Shown piece by piece: positions 59,753 to 64,000 of a stretch of 64,000 bases of DNA. The number at the start of each line of letters is the position of its first letter. Position 1 is the stretch's first letter. The notes beneath the pieces were generated by a model that was not told the origin of the DNA, searched no databases, and saw only the letters and a program-made list of their open reading frames with translations. Both the position numbers and the translations under genes were made by a program. Origin of the DNA: Parasponia andersonii (taxonomy: Eukaryota > Streptophyta > Magnoliopsida > Rosales > Cannabaceae); contig JXTB01000111.1 of NCBI GenBank assembly GCA_002914805.1, positions 281,135 to 345,134 on the forward strand, in the 5' to 3' direction.

Positions 59753-61772
59753 TGTCAAAAATCCTAATTTTTATAAAAGCGGTCCATTTAAGTAAAGTAA
59801 TTGGAATTCCATCCCGTGAACCATTCTCACAGTTCATATACACCATCAAACATAGATTGAACAATTACTTAAAAACGTGAAATTAAATACAAAACCCAGC
59901 ATCATCATCATCCACCAAAAAGTCAAACACCAGAATGTTATACATAAGTTTGCAGACAAAATAGAAAGCAGTAATCTTGGTTCAATGCTAACTAAAATTC
60001 AAATAGTCCAAAGACTACGACAACAACTCCTAGCATTACCAAGAGACGAACAGCAATCAGGATGACCTCTTACTCCTCTTGATCACCAAGATCGCACTGG
60101 ACACCATCTGAGGAGGAAGGTAGGGGGGGTGAGCATACAATGCCCAGTAAGAAAATAGTTACCTCGGGAAAAAACAGTTCACTGATGAGAATCTCCTGCA
60201 TGGTTAGTTCAAATCCAAAATATACACACACTTATATATATATATATAATCCAAACTGGGAGCCAATATATATAAAACATTATAATCAAAACCATCATTC
60301 CATATGCACATAACACAAATCAACCTATACACATGAGTTCACATCCTATCATCTGTGGAAAACCAGGATGATGGCACTAAATATACATAACAGTCTGCCT
60401 GATACCTAAGCCCATACCCGGAAGGGACACCCATGTATCACCTACCAAACCTGGAGGGGCAACCGAATTGCCTATACCTGTCAAATGAGGAGGTAATCAG
60501 AAGTAATAAGATCTCGCGTGAGTTTACGGACTTTCATCGACGGTGGGGCACGCAACGCCACACTGTAAAACCCACGATGCTAACATGGTGCTCATGTATG
60601 ATCCTATGACACGTGCAATACAGAACTGAAGTGTAAAAACTACTATACTTTGGTTTTTCAGTAAAACATGCATAATAGGGTTTTATAGAAAAACGGGTAG
60701 TATAACGGCCCTATTTTTGATATACCCAAAATAACCTGCACACAGCAAATTCCCAGAGTAGTATAGTATATATCGTATAACCAGATTCCATCACACATAA
60801 TTCAAATCATGAAAAATACACTTGTTCTTATATGCTGCAGAAAATAAGTTTTAACTCAAAAACGGTATAAAACGAAGGTAACTAAACTCCTACCTCAATA
60901 GAATAGCGACACCACATTATTGAGTCCTTAAGGTGTCGTTGATAATAGCCCGGAGGGTCGGGAACCAATTCCAAGCCCTCGATCGTCCTCTTGCAAAAAA
61001 CCAACTTTCTCACCGGAGCTTCAATTCCACAAACGAACTTCTTCACTGAATTCCTAGCACCCAAAATAGCTAGGTTAGATATATAACTTGTCCAATTCGG
61101 GTCCGGGCCCACACCGGACCGGTGGCACGCAAAACAAGACAAAATCTTGACCGTCCGATTTCGATTTTTGGGCCGATCACCAAACCACATAATATATATA
61201 TATATATATATCAAACTTCTCCATTTTCCGAGTACATTCCAAAAATGAAGTCAAAAATACAATCCAACGGCCTAATCGAAAACTAAAATTCAAAAATTCA
61301 AAATACTCAAAATGACAATTTTTGATCTGGACAGTATGAAGTTGAGATATATATACCTTGATGATCCTTGCGACGATACGAATCCAACGGGACCAGTTTG
61401 GAGTCGAATGGACACCGGAATCTTCGCCGGCGGCCAAAAATCCGAAATGGGTCAAAACGGCTTTTATGGAGTTTTCCGGCGAATCGGGCGGCGGCAGCAA
61501 GCGGCGAGGGGCGGCAGAGCTTCGTGGCAACACGACGAGTCGACGCCGGCTGGTCGTCTGGCCGGACGATGGCGGGGCAGCGGCGTGGCTTCTTTTGGCC
61601 GAGAGAGAGAGAGAGAGAGACGAGGGAGAGAAAGAGAGAGAGAGAGAGAGAGAAATCTGGGGGGGGGAGAGTGAAAACGAGAGGGAGGAGAGAGAAATTT
61701 ATATGTATATATAATCTGTTTTTTTTCCTGGTCAAAAGACCATTTTGCTCTTTTAAAAAATAGGTTTTTACA
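59753..61772 (-). repeat. 3' LTR of a Ty3-gypsy element (outer border uncertain)
   Basis: On the minus strand the LTR begins TGTAAAAACC right after the polypurine tract. The far end is placed at the TG of TGTCAAAAATCC (59753) because it gives TG..CA ends, but the other LTR is outside the window, so this is not checked. The transcribed part is CT/GA-rich (61601-61653). Confidence 0.65.
61601..61653. repeat. (GA)n microsatellite inside the gypsy LTR
   Basis: GA dinucleotides with a few interruptions; explains several overlapping open frames here that are not genes. Confidence 0.9.
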
Positions 61773-61806
61773 TTCTCCCCTCCTTATAAGAATTTCGTCC
61801 CGAAAT
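61773..61806 (-). other. Polypurine tract of the gypsy element with an upstream palindrome
   Basis: On the minus strand: GAATTTCGGGACGAAATTC, a palindrome around GGGAC, then TTATAAGGAGGGGAGAA before the LTR. This signature is common in plant chromoviruses of the Del/Tekay type. Confidence 0.75.
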
Positions 61807-64000
61807 TCAAAATACAAGTCAAAGTTCACATCATAATACAACTTCTAACTAAAAATTAAACAAATGAGGGTACTTCTTGCACATCTCCGTCTCGAGTTCC
61901 CAAGTAGCTTCGTTCTCTTTTGATGTTCCCAAAGTACCTTGACAAGTGGTATCTCTCTGTTGCAAAGCACTTTCAACTCTCTAGCCAACAAACAAACAGG
62001 TTGCTCTTTATAGGACACATCTTCTTGGATCGGTACATGCACATACTGAACAACATGAGATAGGTCCGGCGTGTACTTCTTTAACATCGACACGTGAAAC
62101 ACATTATGCACGTGACCCAACTGTGCAGGTAGATTCAAGTGATACGCCACTGGTCCGATTCTCTCTGTGATCTCAAAGGGACCAATATACCTCGGAGCAA
62201 GCTTACCCTTAACTCCAAATCTTGTAATACCTCGCCTTGGAGTCACTTTCAAGAATACGGAATCACCAGTATCGAACTCTACCTCATGCCTCTTTGGGTC
62301 AGCATAACTCTTCTGGTGACTCTGAATCTCTTTGAGTCTCTCTTGAATATCCTTGATCTTCTCAGTAGTCTCCTCAATCAGTTCAGGTCCGAGAGTAACA
62401 TGCTCTTTTGGTTCTACTCAACACAAAGGCGATCTACACGGCCTCCCATATAACACTTCATATGGAGCCACATCCACACTGGTCTGGTAACTGTTATTAT
62501 ATGCAAATTCCACCAAAGGAAGATGATCATCCCAGTTCCCACCAAAATCCAGTATGCAACAACGTAGCATTTCCTCAAGAATCTGAATAGTCCTTTCAGA
62601 CTGACCGTCTGTCTCAGGATGGTGAGTTGTACTGATATCCAACTGTGTACCAAACACTTTCTGCAAGGCTCTCCAAAACTTAGAAGTGAACCTTGGATCT
62701 CTGTCAGATACTATGCTTGAAAGCACACCATGCAAGCGTATGATGTTCTCCACATACAGTCTACTGAGCTTAGTAAGAAAGTAGTCCATCCGGATCGGTA
62801 TAAAATGAGCACTATTCGTTAACAGATCGACTATCACCAAACTACATCGTTCTTCCACAAAGTCTTTGGCAAATTAGTTACGAAGTCCATCATGATCTTA
62901 TCCCACTTCCACTCCAGAATGGGTAATGACTGAAGTAATCCAGCTGGTCTCTGATGTTCAGCCTTGACTTACTGACAAGTTAAACACTTAGCCACAAAAG
63001 TAGCTACATCCTTCTTCATTCCTTTCCACCAATACTGCAGTTTCAAGTCCCGATACATCTTAGTACTACTTGGATGTACTGCGAACTTTGATTTGTAAGC
63101 CTCTGTTAGAATGTTTTTTGAAGATTAGGGTCATTGGCTACAACCAACTTCCCATTGAAAAGTAAGAACCCTTCCTTGTTAGTGCTTTAACCATCTAACT
63201 GTTCACCATTTAGAAGTCAGTTTCACGTTGTCCTCAACTCCCTGTCTTGCCACTGACTCTGCTAGATAGTCTGGAGAAGAGATGGTGAAATCACAATGCT
63301 GCTCAGGCAAGTAACACCTTTATTCTCGAAGTACTGCAAGTTGTAATCACTAATCGCAACTGAGTTTTTCCGATCTTCAAACACCAGTGCAGCTAGTGCA
63401 CCACGAGGCTTCCTACTTAGTGCATCGGCTACAACATTGGCCTTACCAAGATGGTACTGTAGGTCAAAGTCATAATCCTCCATATACTCAACACATCTTC
63501 CTTGTCTCAAGTTCAAATCCTTCTGGGTAAAGAGATACTTGTTTTTCACTGTCAACTGGTTCAACTTCCAGTAATCCACACAAAGTCTCAACGAACCATC
63601 AGCTTTCTTCGCAAACAAAACAGAAGCACCCTAAGGAGAAGTACTACTGCGAATAAAGCCCTTGGAAAGTAGATCGTCCAACCGTTCTCTTAATTCTTCC
63701 ATCTCAGCAGGTGCCATGCGATAGGCTGGAATAGAAACTGGCTGAGCTCCAGGAACTAGTTCAATACAGAACTCGATCTCCCTATCAGGTGGTAACCCCG
63801 GTAAGTCTTCAGGAAACACCTCTGAATACTCACACACCACCGGAATCCATAGGTCTTGATCGTCTGTCCTCATCTTACCATCCATGGCAAACAAGTTCCC
63901 ATAACACTCAAGTTTCTTCCTTCCACCCATGCACGCTTTCAGAACAGGACTAGGCTTCAACAGACTCATCCCAGCCTGATAGACAATAGGATGTCCATCA
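61807..64000 (-). pseudogene. Ty3-gypsy (chromovirus-type) pol remnant with the RT core deleted; continues past the window
   Basis: From 63969 downward: protease-RT linker ([18 protein letters not shown]), start of RT ([29 protein letters not shown]), TAG for the expected Trp, then [20 protein letters not shown], which runs directly into [10 protein letters not shown]...[16 protein letters not shown], the end of RNase H. The palm with YxDD and most of RNase H are missing, with the join near 63537. Integrase: zinc-finger part with CLTC-Q then TAA (about 63000), core with VDLLTNSAHF, SDRDPRF and SERTIQILEEML, C terminus [18 protein letters not shown]...FHVSMLKKY, and a frameshifted [17 protein letters not shown] end at 61849. 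Not able to move by itself. Confidence 0.92.

Noticed and set aside
61307..61841. Overlapping frames on both strands
   Set aside because: They arise from the GA microsatellite and GC-rich part of the gypsy LTR.
1..64000. CRISPR arrays, operons or bacterial defence systems
   Set aside because: This is plant nuclear DNA. The regular arrays are palindromic or LTR repeats, not repeat-spacer arrays.

Overview
This is eukaryotic nuclear DNA from a flowering plant, almost certainly a eudicot. The genes have many short introns with GT..AG borders in AT-rich DNA. They include an LBD16/LBD29 transcription-factor cluster, a plant PARP1, Ty1-copia and Ty3-gypsy retrotransposons, a tRNA-derived SINE and plant-style snoRNA promoter elements. 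The sequence does not let me name the species. Several N runs sit between near-identical direct repeats, which marks a draft assembly with probable unmerged haplotypes or bad gap closures.

Layout. 1-6220 (+): PARP1, 19 exons, only the first coding exon outside the window. 9134-10124 (+): an LBD16-type LOB-domain gene. 18118-19029 (-) and 31675-32652 (-): two LBD29/LBD17-type genes. Each of these two carries a long upstream tract that matches the other in blocks over 7-10 kb, so they come from a segmental tandem duplication. 43321-46311 (-): an 8-exon class-3 (DAG-lipase-like) lipase. The order LBD16 - LBD29/17 type - class-3 lipase matches what I recall of Arabidopsis At2g42430-At2g42440-At2g42450, so this part looks like an old conserved block.

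Right of the lipase, a divergent promoter (three site II boxes, TATA, telo-box) is followed not by a protein gene but by two tandem box C/D snoRNAs (46966-47056 and 47209-47306). Their D guides pair over 13 consecutive bases with the 18S rRNA segment CUAGAGCUAAUAC. Beyond them lies a 2-oxoglutarate dioxygenase pseudogene, split by a complete but inactivated Tnt1-like copia element (47858-53865, GTGTG target-site duplication). A second copy of the snoRNA-dioxygenase unit, also decayed, lies at 57690-59523. Between the copies is a 1.9-kb array of degenerate palindromic words and a purine-only tract. The right end (59753-64000) is the 3' half of a defective Ty3-gypsy element on the minus strand. 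Its reverse-transcriptase core has been deleted.

How the genes fit together: LBD16 and LBD29-type factors act downstream of auxin-response factors in lateral-root and callus formation in Arabidopsis. PARP1 serves DNA-damage signalling, the snoRNA pair would serve 18S rRNA 2'-O-methylation, and the lipase acts in lipid turnover. These four functions are separate. Only the LBD genes form a functional cluster. The least expected feature is the snoRNA pair, which no protein-coding search would find.
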